The translations under genes were made by a program, and so were the position numbers. The notes beneath the pieces are model-generated. The model was given only the letters and a program-made list of their open reading frames with translations. It made no database searches and had not been told where the DNA came from. DNA of 15,692 bases, taken from NCBI GenBank assembly GCA_012515635.1, contig JAAYXZ010000020.1, positions 1 to 15,692 of the forward strand, read 5' to 3'. Source of the DNA: Elusimicrobiota bacterium. GTDB lineage: Bacteria > Ratteibacteria > UBA8468 > B48-G9 > JAFGKM01. Below are positions 1 to 6,682 of the stretch, in pieces; position 1 is the stretch's first letter, and the number at the start of each line of letters is the position of its first letter.

Positions 1-121
1 CATCTGCTGCTTGAGTCAAGATTTGCTCATAACTTTCAATAGAAGCCTCACTTGAAAATATCATGAAAAAAATTCCTGCTATACATAGAAAAGACATCAC
101 ACACTTCTTTCCTCTTTTCAT
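1..121 (-). CDS. Exported protein, N-terminal 40 residues only (cut by window edge)
   Basis: The ATG at 121-119 follows a strong ribosome binding site (AGGAGG, six to seven bases upstream), and the frame stays open to the window edge. The visible protein starts MKRGKKCVMSFLCIAGIFFM and continues IFSSEASIESYEQILTQAAD. This is a classic Sec signal peptide: a basic n-region, a hydrophobic core, and a likely signal peptidase I site after SEA. The mature protein begins with a short polar, probably helical stretch. It lies 53 nt downstream of the Cys-rich exported protein gene in the same orientation, so the two are probably co-transcribed and may act together in the envelope. Too little is visible to name a family. 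Confidence 0.75.
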   Translation of the reverse strand, partial: MKRGKKCVMSFLCIAGIFFMIFSSEASIESYEQILTQAAD

Positions 122-174
122 TTTTTGCCTCCTTGTAGTTTCATGTGCTACCTTTCTGTATCCTTAATGGATCC

Positions 175-612
175 TTAATAACTAGTACACTTGTTATATC
201 CGTCTGATGTGTCTGTGGTTGTGGCCGGGTGCCGCACACATCTACTAAAGCTCCAAATACAAGGAAATGTCATGGTACACTGTTTATAGTCAGACTTTAT
301 ACAACTGACACAACTCGTGCCCGTACATGCAAAATTATCGTTTTTAAAACCCTGAATAAAAGAATAGCTACGACATTCCTCTTGCTCCTTCAAAGAACAC
401 CCATCTCTTGTTTTACACATTGATGTTTGAGGTACACAGCTGTTCACACAGCCTCCTCCTCTCAACGTATTCATTTCTTTTTCTGATAGCTCTCCCGCAA
501 AACCTTCACTAATGCTTAATAATCCAAAGCCTAAAATCACCAAGCTAACTATTCCGGCAACCAACAAACTTCTCTTCCCTTGGTTCATCTGACACATCTT
601 TATAGTTTTCAT
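175..612 (-). CDS. Cys-rich exported protein with double-glycine-like pro-region
   Basis: I do not recognise a named family. The 145-residue protein starts with a basic segment and a hydrophobic core (about residues 13-36), ending near SEGFAG, a plausible Sec signal peptide. Next comes ELSEKEMNTLRGGG (about 41-54), which resembles the LSxxEMxxxxGG leaders of peptides matured by C39-type peptidases. The remaining ~90 residues hold 12 cysteines, including CVNSC, CTGTSCVSC and a C-terminal CTSY, an even number that suits disulfides outside the cytoplasm. The longest frame starts at 612, but no good ribosome binding site precedes it. Met9 (MNQGKRSLL...) would give a more typical signal peptide and is a serious alternative start. 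A sigma70-like promoter (671-698) and a leader inverted repeat lie just upstream, and a second exported-protein gene follows. A structural, scaffold or secreted peptide role is possible; function is unknown. Confidence 0.7.
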   Translation of the reverse strand: MKTIKMCQMNQGKRSLLVAGIVSLVILGFGLLSISEGFAGELSEKEMNTLRGGGCVNSCVPQTSMCKTRDGCSLKEQEECRSYSFIQGFKNDNFACTGTSCVSCIKSDYKQCTMTFPCIWSFSRCVRHPATTTDTSDGYNKCTSY

Positions 613-622
613 CGTTCTGTCA

Positions 623-651
623 ATTAACTATAGTAAGCAACTATAGTTAAT
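623..651. promoter_or_regulatory. Perfect 11-bp inverted repeat in the leader of the Cys-rich gene
   Basis: ATTAACTATAG (623-633) and CTATAGTTAAT (641-651) are exact reverse complements separated by seven bases. The repeat lies between the predicted promoter and the start codon, 11-39 nt upstream of the ATG at 612. It could be a dimeric repressor operator placed downstream of the transcription start, or an RNA hairpin near the ribosome binding region. The symmetry is seen directly; the regulatory role is inferred. Confidence 0.55.
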
Positions 652-670
652 GTTCCTCTCTTCTAAACTT

Positions 671-698
671 ATTATACCCACCCCATAGAATATATCAA
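671..698 (-). promoter_or_regulatory. Sigma70-type promoter for the Cys-rich exported protein gene
   Basis: Read on the minus strand, TTGATA (698-693) and a perfect TATAAT (676-671) are separated by 16 bases. Transcription should start near 664, giving a leader of about 50 nt that contains the 623-651 inverted repeat. It is the best promoter-like sequence in this end of the window and separates this two-gene unit from the tRNA/mtnA operon upstream. Confidence 0.6.
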
Positions 699-705
699 GG
701 GTGGG
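677..705. promoter_or_regulatory. GC-rich inverted repeat bracketing the -35 box
   Basis: CCCACCC (677-683) and GGGTGGG (699-705) form a 7-bp inverted repeat with a 15-base centre that includes the -35 hexamer at 693-698. In DNA it could be an operator across the promoter. In RNA arriving from the upstream tRNA operon it could form a GC-rich hairpin, but no U-tract follows, so a factor-independent terminator is not well supported. The repeat is visible; its role is uncertain. Confidence 0.35.
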
Positions 706-741
706 GGGGCAGTTAAAAACTCTTCACCCTCACCCATATGC

Positions 742-762
742 CCTCTCCCCTCAAGGGAGAGG
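742..762. repeat. REP-like hairpin element
   Basis: CCTCTCCC (742-749) and GGGAGAGG (755-762) make a perfect 8-bp stem around CTCAA. The left flank CTTCACCCTCACCC (722-735) completes a form very like the short interspersed 'CCTCACCC...CCCTCTCCC-GGGAGAGG' repeats seen between genes in many bacterial genomes. It lies in non-coding DNA between the tRNA-Val gene and the Cys-rich protein unit. It may stabilise the 3' end of the long minus-strand transcript or be a mobile REPIN-type remnant; a genome-wide copy count would settle that. Confidence 0.55.
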
Positions 763-906
763 AGAAAAAGGAAGAGAGACGAGGAAAGGTAGCCACTCAA
801 GGGGAAAAGAAGAACAGAGGAGAGGAAAGGTAGCCAGCTCAAGGGGGGAGGGAATTATTGGAGAATATCCTCGTCTCAAGGGGGAGGAGAATAAGAGAGG
901 GAAAAC
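750..906. repeat. Degenerate direct repeats in a purine-rich non-coding stretch
   Basis: The motif CTCAAGG occurs four times, starting at 750, 796, 838 and 875, so the spacing shortens from 46 to 42 to 37 bases. GAGGAAAGGTAGCCA is repeated exactly at 781-795 and 822-836. Between the motifs the plus strand is almost all purine. This looks like a decayed tandem array grown from the REP-like element's right half. Open frames across it read as low-complexity Arg/Gly/Glu/Lys and are not credible genes. With the tRNA and promoter, this accounts for the gap between 613 and 961. Confidence 0.55.
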
Positions 907-910
907 ACCG

Positions 911-983
911 TGGGCGGTGCAGGAATCGAACCTGCGACCTCTTGCGTGTGAAGCAAGCGCTCTAACCCCTGAGCCAACCGCCC
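911..983 (-). tRNA. tRNA-Val, anticodon CAC
   Basis: The minus strand folds as a full 73-nt cloverleaf. Acceptor GGGCGGT pairs with ACCGCCC. The D stem is GCTC/GAGC. The anticodon stem CTTGC/GCAAG closes loop TTCACAC, placing CAC at positions 34-36. The variable region is AGGTC, and T stem GCAGG/CCTGC encloses TTCGATT. The discriminator base is A and no CCA is encoded. CAC reads the valine codon GUG. The gene points the same way as mtnA, and its first 22 bases lie inside the 3' end of the mtnA reading frame, so it is probably cut out of the same transcript by tRNA processing. Confidence 0.95.
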
Positions 984-1996
984 GGTCTTTTTATTATACC
1001 ATTTTCCGTGATAAATCCCTTGATGAAACGGGCAGGTGTTATATCAAAAGAGGGATTATAAACAGGCGCATCCGAAGGAGCGATTAACTTGCCCTGCATC
1101 TTCCTTACCTCGTCTCCGTCTCTCTCTTCAATAGGTATAAAACTGCCGTCTTTGATGGAAAAATCAAAAGTAGAATATGGCGCCGCTATATAAAAATCCA
1201 CTTTTTGATGCTTTGCCAGCACCGCCAAAGAATATGTTCCTATCTTGTTCGCTGTATCTCCGTTCTTTGCAATCCTGTCCGCCCCCGTAATAACCATATC
1301 TATCTTTCCTTGCTTCATCAGATACCCTGCCATATTATCGCAGATAAGAGTATATGGTATCTTCGTTTTTTTTAATTCCCACGCGGTAAGGCGCGCTCCC
1401 TGTAAGACAGGGCGGGTCTCATCCACAAACACATGAAACCTTTTCCTCTCCACCTTCGCCGCAAAGAAGACAGCAAGGGCTGTCCCGTAGCCGCTGGTGG
1501 CAAGAGCGCCCGCATTGCAGTGTGTAAGGATGTTCATTCCATCTCTTACAAGAGCCGCCCCGTTTTTACCTATCTTGTAAGAACACTCAATATCCTCATC
1601 ATATATGGCTTGCGCTTCTTTAACCAACCGTTGCTTTAATTCTGCGACAGACACCCCCCCGCTATCTTCCAGTATTTTTTTCATACGGGCAAGGGTATAA
1701 AATAGGTTATAGGCAGTAGGGCGCGCAGTTTGAAGATACCCAATATCTTTATTGACTGTTTCCGTAAATCTCTTTTTATCTTTGGTCTTTATCTTAAGGG
1801 AGGATAGGGCGGCTCCATAAGCAGCCACACAACCAATCGCAGGCGCACCCCTGATACTTAAGTTCCTTATCGCTTTCCAGACATCACGGGTATTTTTCAA
1901 TTCAATTATCTTCTCTGTATCAGGGAGTTGCCGCTGGTCTATTATGTATAACCGTTCTTTCTCCCACCACAATGTCTTTATTATCGGTTTTATCAT
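962..1996 (-). CDS. mtnA: S-methyl-5-thioribose-1-phosphate isomerase
   Basis: The enzyme isomerises the aldose 5-methylthioribose 1-phosphate to the ketose 5-methylthioribulose 1-phosphate in cytoplasmic methionine salvage. The 344-residue length is normal for this eIF2B-alpha-related family. Visible motifs are RGAPAIG (49-55), ILTHCNAG with Cys160, ETRPVLQGARLTAWEL (193-208), GADRIAKNGDTANKIG with Asp240, and the C-terminal NPSFDITP. Cys160 and Asp240 match the catalytic pair of the Bacillus enzyme in position. The ATG at 1996 lies 41 nt after the dnaE stop; no close ribosome binding site is obvious apart from an AAGGAG about 16 nt upstream, so translation may depend on dnaE coupling. No other methionine-salvage gene is visible. 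The final codons (GGWLRG and TAG) lie inside the tRNA-Val gene, an unusual overlap. Confidence 0.95.
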   Translation of the reverse strand: MIKPIIKTLWWEKERLYIIDQRQLPDTEKIIELKNTRDVWKAIRNLSIRGAPAIGCVAAYGAALSSLKIKTKDKKRFTETVNKDIGYLQTARPTAYNLFYTLARMKKILEDSGGVSVAELKQRLVKEAQAIYDEDIECSYKIGKNGAALVRDGMNILTHCNAGALATSGYGTALAVFFAAKVERKRFHVFVDETRPVLQGARLTAWELKKTKIPYTLICDNMAGYLMKQGKIDMVITGADRIAKNGDTANKIGTYSLAVLAKHQKVDFYIAAPYSTFDFSIKDGSFIPIEERDGDEVRKMQGKLIAPSDAPVYNPSFDITPARFIKGFITENGIIKRPGGWLRG

Positions 1997-2037
1997 CTCT
2001 TTATAATAACGGTCTCCTTGCGCTCTATGCCTGTTGT

Positions 2038-5000
2038 TTAAGCGGCAAGGTGAAAAGATTCCTCTCCAAGCAAAAGTTTCAGTTCTTCCAGAAAATCAAC
2101 ATCAGGGTTCACCATATATGTATCCGCTTTCACTTTAACCTTTTGTTTCCCGTCCCTTATAAGATTTAGATACACGGGGCAATTACCTCTGTTTTTTATA
2201 AAGAGTGTTTTCAACTGTTCAAGTTTCTCTTCCTGTAACGGCAGGTTTATATCTATCTCTACGCTTGAAAGGAACCTGTCCTTAGCGGTATTGATGTTCG
2301 CCACTTCATCGGCTATAACCGTTAAGCCGTCTTTCTTTTCCACTCTGCCTTTTACAAAAATCATTCCCCCTTTTCTTATCAGCGATGAATACGCATTATA
2401 TGCCCTCGCATAAAAGAGAACCCTTACCTTGCTCGTTGTATCCTCCAGAACTCCAAAAGCCATCCTCTCCCCTTTTTTGCTGTTTATTCTCTTTATATCT
2501 GTCAGTATTCCCCCTATGCAGACAGGCATCCTATCTTTCACTTCCTCAAGTTCGGATATTGAGACATTGGTAAAGATTTGTATTACGGATATGTACTTTT
2601 TAAGAGGATGCCCCGTCAGATAAACCCCAAGCATCTCTTTCTCGTATGAGAGCAACCGCGTCTCAGACCATTCGGGGAGAGAGTTGATAATCTTTTTATT
2701 GACCGTAAAGGTCATGCTGTTGGTATCCATATCAAAGATATTTAACTCTCCATTGCTATTTTTCTTCTGCACTCTGGAGCCATGCTCTATCGCCTCGTCT
2801 ATCATCGCAAAGAGTTGCGACCTCGGCATCTCCAAATAATCAAATGCGCCCGCTTTCACCAAACTCTCTATAACTTTTTTATTGGCTGTCCTTAGGTTAA
2901 CCCTTTCGCAGAAATCAAAGAGAGATGAGAACGAACGCTCCTCTCTCACCTCTATTATAGATTTTATAGCCCCTTCACCCACATTTTTTATAGCCCCAAG
3001 CCCGAAAAATATGTCGTTGCTGAATATCTGAAACTTCTCACCGCTATCGGTTATGTCCGGCGGCAGTATCCATATACCCATCCTATCACACTCATCTATG
3101 TAACCCGCTATTTTATCAAAATTACCCATTTCGCTGTTAAGAAGCGCTGTCATAAACTCAAGGGGATAATTTGCTTTAAGATACGCTGTCTGGTAAGAAA
3201 TCAATGTATAACCCGTGCTATGGGATTTATTGAAACCATAGCCCGCAAACTTCGCAATCTGCTCAAATATCTTTTCTGCAACCGGCTCAGCAACACCATT
3301 TTTCTTAGCCCCTTCTATAAACAGGTCCCGTTTCTCTTCCATCGCTTCAAGGTCTTTTTTACCCATAGACCTTCTCAACTCATCCGCCTGCCCCATAGTA
3401 AACCCGGCAAATTTATGGGCTATCTCCATCGCCTGTTCCTGATACAAAATAACGCCATATGTGCTCTTCAATATGGACTCCAGCAATGGATGGTCATAAG
3501 TAAAACAGGACGGGTCTTTCTTCCGCTTTATATATTCGCCGACCATTCCGCTCTTCATCGGTCCCGGTCTATATAACGCAAGTATCGCTATGATGTCTTC
3601 AAAATTCTGCGGCTCCGCTTTCTTCAAAAGGTCCTGCATACCCTTGCTTTCAAGTTGAAATATCCCCAGCGATTCCCCTCTGGAAAGCAGTTGATATGTC
3701 TTTTTGTCTTCCAGCGGAAAATCCTTTATCTCCAACCCTTTCCTCTCTTTTATCAACGCAAGAGCATCCTCTATAACTCTTAACGTCTTCAACCCGAGGA
3801 TATCCACCTTGAGAAGCCCTATTTTTTCTATGCCGTCCATCTCATACTGTGTTGCAAGTTCTCCGCCTGTGGCGCGGAACAAAGGCGCATACTCATATAC
3901 AGGTGTCTCTGTTATCACAAGCCCTGCGGCATGGGTAGAAGAATGCCTCGTCAGCCCTTCCAATTTCAACGCTATATCAAAAAGATAACTAATCCGCTCT
4001 TCGCTGTCTATAACCTTTTTTATATCGGCATTGCGCGCTATCTCTTCCGGCAGAGTCACACCCGTATCGGGGGATATCATCTTTGCCACGCGGTCAACCT
4101 CATTATATGTGAAACCCAAAGCCCTGCCCACATCCCTTATAACAGCACGCGCAGCCATCCTTCCGTAGGTTCCTATCTGAGAGACATTCTCCTTACCGTA
4201 TTTCCCTCTTATGTAAGAGATAACCTCATCTCTCCGCCTATCACAAAAGTCCACATCCACATCAGGCAAACTTATTCTTTCAGGGTTTAAAAATCTTTCA
4301 AATATAAGGTTATATGCAAGCGGGTTAATCTCTGTGATACCTAAAAGATAGGCAAGCAAACTGCCCGCGGCAGAGCCCCTGCCAGGACCAACCCGTATAT
4401 TATGCGCTCTTGCGTAGTTGACAAAGTCCTGTATAATCAAAAAATAACTGGAGAACCCCATTTTTTTTATTACTTCAAGTTCATACTGCGCTCTCTCTAC
4501 CATCCCGTTGTTCAATGTGCTTTCTGCAAGTTTTTTTCCGCAGTCCTGATGTGTCTTCTCATTAAGCCCTTTCATTACCAATTCTTCAAGATAAGCATCC
4601 GGGGTTTTGCCGTCAGGCGGATGAAACACAGGCAGATGATACTTTCCGAGGTCTATCCTGACATTACACCTATCGCTTATCTCTACCGTATTTTTCAGCG
4701 CTTCAGGCACATCTTTAAACGCCTCATACATCTCGTCAGACGTCTTAAAATAAAACTCCTGTGTCTGAAACCTCATCCTATCCTTATCCTCAATATGCGC
4801 CTGAGTTTGTATGCAGAGCAAGACCTCATGCGCAAAGGCATCTTCTTTCTTAAGATAGTGGCAGTCATTTGTAGCGACAAGCCCCGCCCCTGTCTTATCC
4901 GCCACCTCAATCAATAACTTATTCACTTTATCCTGTTCAGGGATTCCGTTCTCCATTATCTCTAAATAAAAGTTCTCTCGCCCCATTATGTCCTGATATG

Positions 5001-5484
5001 TGCAGACCAGTTCAATCGCTTTGTCTATATCCCCTTTCATAAGACAGGACGGGACTTCCCCTTTCAAACACCCGCTCATCGCTATAATACCTTCAGAGTT
5101 TTCAGCAAGAATCTCTTTATCTATTCTTTGCGTATAATAATAGCCCTCTGTAAAAGCGAGTGTGGCGAGTTTCAAAAGGTTTCTATACCCTCTATCATTG
5201 GCGGCGAGCAATGTTATATGGAAAGATGACTCTCTTCTGCTATTGTATTTCTGTTGGAAACGGCTATCAGGAGCGATATACATCTCCGTGCCGATTATGG
5301 GCTTTATACCGTTTTTTAAGGCCTCCTCATAAAACTTCAGCGCGCCACCCATAACCCCGTGGTCTGTAATAGCCAGCGCCCTCATTTTTTCCTTGCGGGC
5401 CATCTGGGTTACCTTCTCTATACGACACATACCATCAAGCAAACTATGTTCCGTGTGTAGATGTAGATGGACAAACTCCTTCAT
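2038..5484 (-). CDS. dnaE: DNA polymerase III alpha subunit
   Basis: This is the replicative C-family DNA polymerase, of typical DnaE length (1148 residues). An N-terminal PHP domain has HLHLHTEHSLLDG, TDHG, GTEMY, SSFH, MSGCLKGE and TNDCH motifs. The polymerase core has GPGRGSAAGSLLAYLLG (about 367-383), the catalytic PDVDVDF (about 407-413, Asp408 and Asp410) and KVDILGLKTL for the third aspartate. YGVILYQEQAMEIA and KSHSTGYTLISYQTAYLKANYP lie in the fingers and duplex-binding part, with an OB-fold near the C-terminus. A TTG directly precedes the ATG at 5484, but AAGGAGG at 5491-5497 is six bases from the ATG, so I start there. It follows guaB3 after 27 nt and precedes mtnA by 41 nt. The PHP metal ligands look complete, which allows an intrinsic 3'-5' exonuclease. 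Confidence 0.97.
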   Translation of the reverse strand: MKEFVHLHLHTEHSLLDGMCRIEKVTQMARKEKMRALAITDHGVMGGALKFYEEALKNGIKPIIGTEMYIAPDSRFQQKYNSRRESSFHITLLAANDRGYRNLLKLATLAFTEGYYYTQRIDKEILAENSEGIIAMSGCLKGEVPSCLMKGDIDKAIELVCTYQDIMGRENFYLEIMENGIPEQDKVNKLLIEVADKTGAGLVATNDCHYLKKEDAFAHEVLLCIQTQAHIEDKDRMRFQTQEFYFKTSDEMYEAFKDVPEALKNTVEISDRCNVRIDLGKYHLPVFHPPDGKTPDAYLEELVMKGLNEKTHQDCGKKLAESTLNNGMVERAQYELEVIKKMGFSSYFLIIQDFVNYARAHNIRVGPGRGSAAGSLLAYLLGITEINPLAYNLIFERFLNPERISLPDVDVDFCDRRRDEVISYIRGKYGKENVSQIGTYGRMAARAVIRDVGRALGFTYNEVDRVAKMISPDTGVTLPEEIARNADIKKVIDSEERISYLFDIALKLEGLTRHSSTHAAGLVITETPVYEYAPLFRATGGELATQYEMDGIEKIGLLKVDILGLKTLRVIEDALALIKERKGLEIKDFPLEDKKTYQLLSRGESLGIFQLESKGMQDLLKKAEPQNFEDIIAILALYRPGPMKSGMVGEYIKRKKDPSCFTYDHPLLESILKSTYGVILYQEQAMEIAHKFAGFTMGQADELRRSMGKKDLEAMEEKRDLFIEGAKKNGVAEPVAEKIFEQIAKFAGYGFNKSHSTGYTLISYQTAYLKANYPLEFMTALLNSEMGNFDKIAGYIDECDRMGIWILPPDITDSGEKFQIFSNDIFFGLGAIKNVGEGAIKSIIEVREERSFSSLFDFCERVNLRTANKKVIESLVKAGAFDYLEMPRSQLFAMIDEAIEHGSRVQKKNSNGELNIFDMDTNSMTFTVNKKIINSLPEWSETRLLSYEKEMLGVYLTGHPLKKYISVIQIFTNVSISELEEVKDRMPVCIGGILTDIKRINSKKGERMAFGVLEDTTSKVRVLFYARAYNAYSSLIRKGGMIFVKGRVEKKDGLTVIADEVANINTAKDRFLSSVEIDINLPLQEEKLEQLKTLFIKNRGNCPVYLNLIRDGKQKVKVKADTYMVNPDVDFLEELKLLLGEESFHLAA

Positions 5485-5511
5485 CAAAAACCTCCTTACT
5501 TCTTCTGCGGA

Positions 5512-6681
5512 CTACTTTTTATCTTTACAAGTGGAAGAGCGTAGTATTGATTGATATATCTTGCCCTCTGTCTTAAATGAAGAACTTATAGCGATTTCCA
5601 CCATCTGCATCTCTCTGATATCCTTAACTCCAAGGGAGCCCATAGATAATTTCAATGCCCCCATAAGGTTCTGCGAACCGTCATCCACCTTCGCAGGTCC
5701 GAACAAAATCTCTTTCAGTGTGCAAGACGCGCCCACCTTGATTCTTGTCCCTCTCGGCAAGTTCTCGTCAGATGTAGCCATACCCCAATGGTATCCCTTT
5801 CCGGGTGATTCTATCGCCTTAACAAACGCAGAGCCAATCATAACCGCATCCGCACCCGACGCAAACGCTTTGCAGATATCTCCGCTGCTCACCATACCGC
5901 CATCTGTGATAATGGGAACATATCTTCCTGTTTTCCTGTTATATGTATCTCTGGCTATTGAACAGTCCGCTGTAGCAGTCACCTGCGGCACTCCTATACC
6001 AAGCACCTCCCTTGTAGTGCATGCCGCGCCAGGCCCTATTCCGACAAGAAGACCTGATACGCCTGTCTCCATCAGTTCCATCGCAACGTTATACGTAACA
6101 CAGTTTCCGACTATGATAGGCACCTTCGCTTTTTTACACAGCATATTAAAATCCAACGCTTGATACGAAGAGGATGTATGCTTTGCGCTGGTAACTGTTG
6201 ATTGAACCATAAAAACATCAACACCCGCCTCTTGGCAAATATCTAAAAATCTTTCAGCATGATTCGGAATACAACTCACAGCGCAGGTAACATTGCCTTT
6301 CTTTATCTCTTCCACTCTCTGCGCCACAAGTTTTTCTTTCACGGGTTCCTTATAGATATTCTGTATAAGCGCCGTTGACGCTTCATAAGGGCTGTTAATA
6401 ATCTCCTCTATAACTGCATACGGGTCTTCATACCTTGTGTATATCCCCATAAGATTCAGCACTCCCATCCCCCCAAGCTTACCCAACGCTATGGCAAATT
6501 TCGGGTCGCAGACGCCGTCCATCGCTGCCGCAAGCACAGGAGCCGCAAGTTTCACACCCCAAAACTCCGCTGAAATATCCACATCATCAGGATTAATAGT
6601 GCTATTGCCCGGCACAAGAGATATCTCGTCAAACCCATAACAAACCCTCGCTTTTCTATTAACGCCTATCCACATAGCCAT
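5512..6681 (-). CDS. guaB3: GuaB3-type IMP dehydrogenase-like protein
   Basis: This belongs to the IMP dehydrogenase/GMP reductase TIM-barrel family and probably oxidises IMP to XMP for GTP synthesis. At 389 residues it lacks room for the paired CBS domains of ordinary GuaB. The N-terminus, RKARVCYGFDEISLVPGNST followed by PDDVDIS, is characteristic of the GuaB3 group found in actinobacteria and cyanobacteria. Further marks are AAAMDGV (51-57), the catalytic loop GIGPGAACTTR with Cys221 (GAACTT replaces the usual GSICTT), and TDGGMVSSGDICKAFASGAD (259-278) for phosphate binding. ATG 6681 follows a good AAGGAGAG site inside the end of rsmA, whose stop is one base upstream, so translation is probably coupled. 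A different activity such as GMP reductase is less likely, and activity on IMP itself is inferred. Confidence 0.9.
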   Translation of the reverse strand: MAMWIGVNRKARVCYGFDEISLVPGNSTINPDDVDISAEFWGVKLAAPVLAAAMDGVCDPKFAIALGKLGGMGVLNLMGIYTRYEDPYAVIEEIINSPYEASTALIQNIYKEPVKEKLVAQRVEEIKKGNVTCAVSCIPNHAERFLDICQEAGVDVFMVQSTVTSAKHTSSSYQALDFNMLCKKAKVPIIVGNCVTYNVAMELMETGVSGLLVGIGPGAACTTREVLGIGVPQVTATADCSIARDTYNRKTGRYVPIITDGGMVSSGDICKAFASGADAVMIGSAFVKAIESPGKGYHWGMATSDENLPRGTRIKVGASCTLKEILFGPAKVDDGSQNLMGALKLSMGSLGVKDIREMQMVEIAISSSFKTEGKIYQSILRSSTCKDKK

Positions 6682-6682
6682 C

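Noticed and set aside
175..612. Bacteriocin precursor call for the Cys-rich protein
   Set aside because: The GG-like motif is suggestive, but the chain after it is ~90 residues with 12 Cys, it follows a Sec-like signal, and no exporter or immunity gene is visible, so no antimicrobial role is claimed.
750..906. CRISPR array
   Set aside because: The repeated motif is short, spacing shrinks from 46 to 37, units degrade, and there are no distinct spacers or cas genes.
701..1087. Plus-strand 128-codon open frame across the repeat region
   Set aside because: It runs through the REP-like repeats, antisense to the tRNA and the end of mtnA. The product is low-complexity Arg/Gly/Glu/Lys with no ribosome binding site.
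5561..6163. 200-codon plus-strand open frame opposite guaB3
   Set aside because: It is antisense to a strongly recognisable gene and has no family motif; it is a codon-bias shadow.
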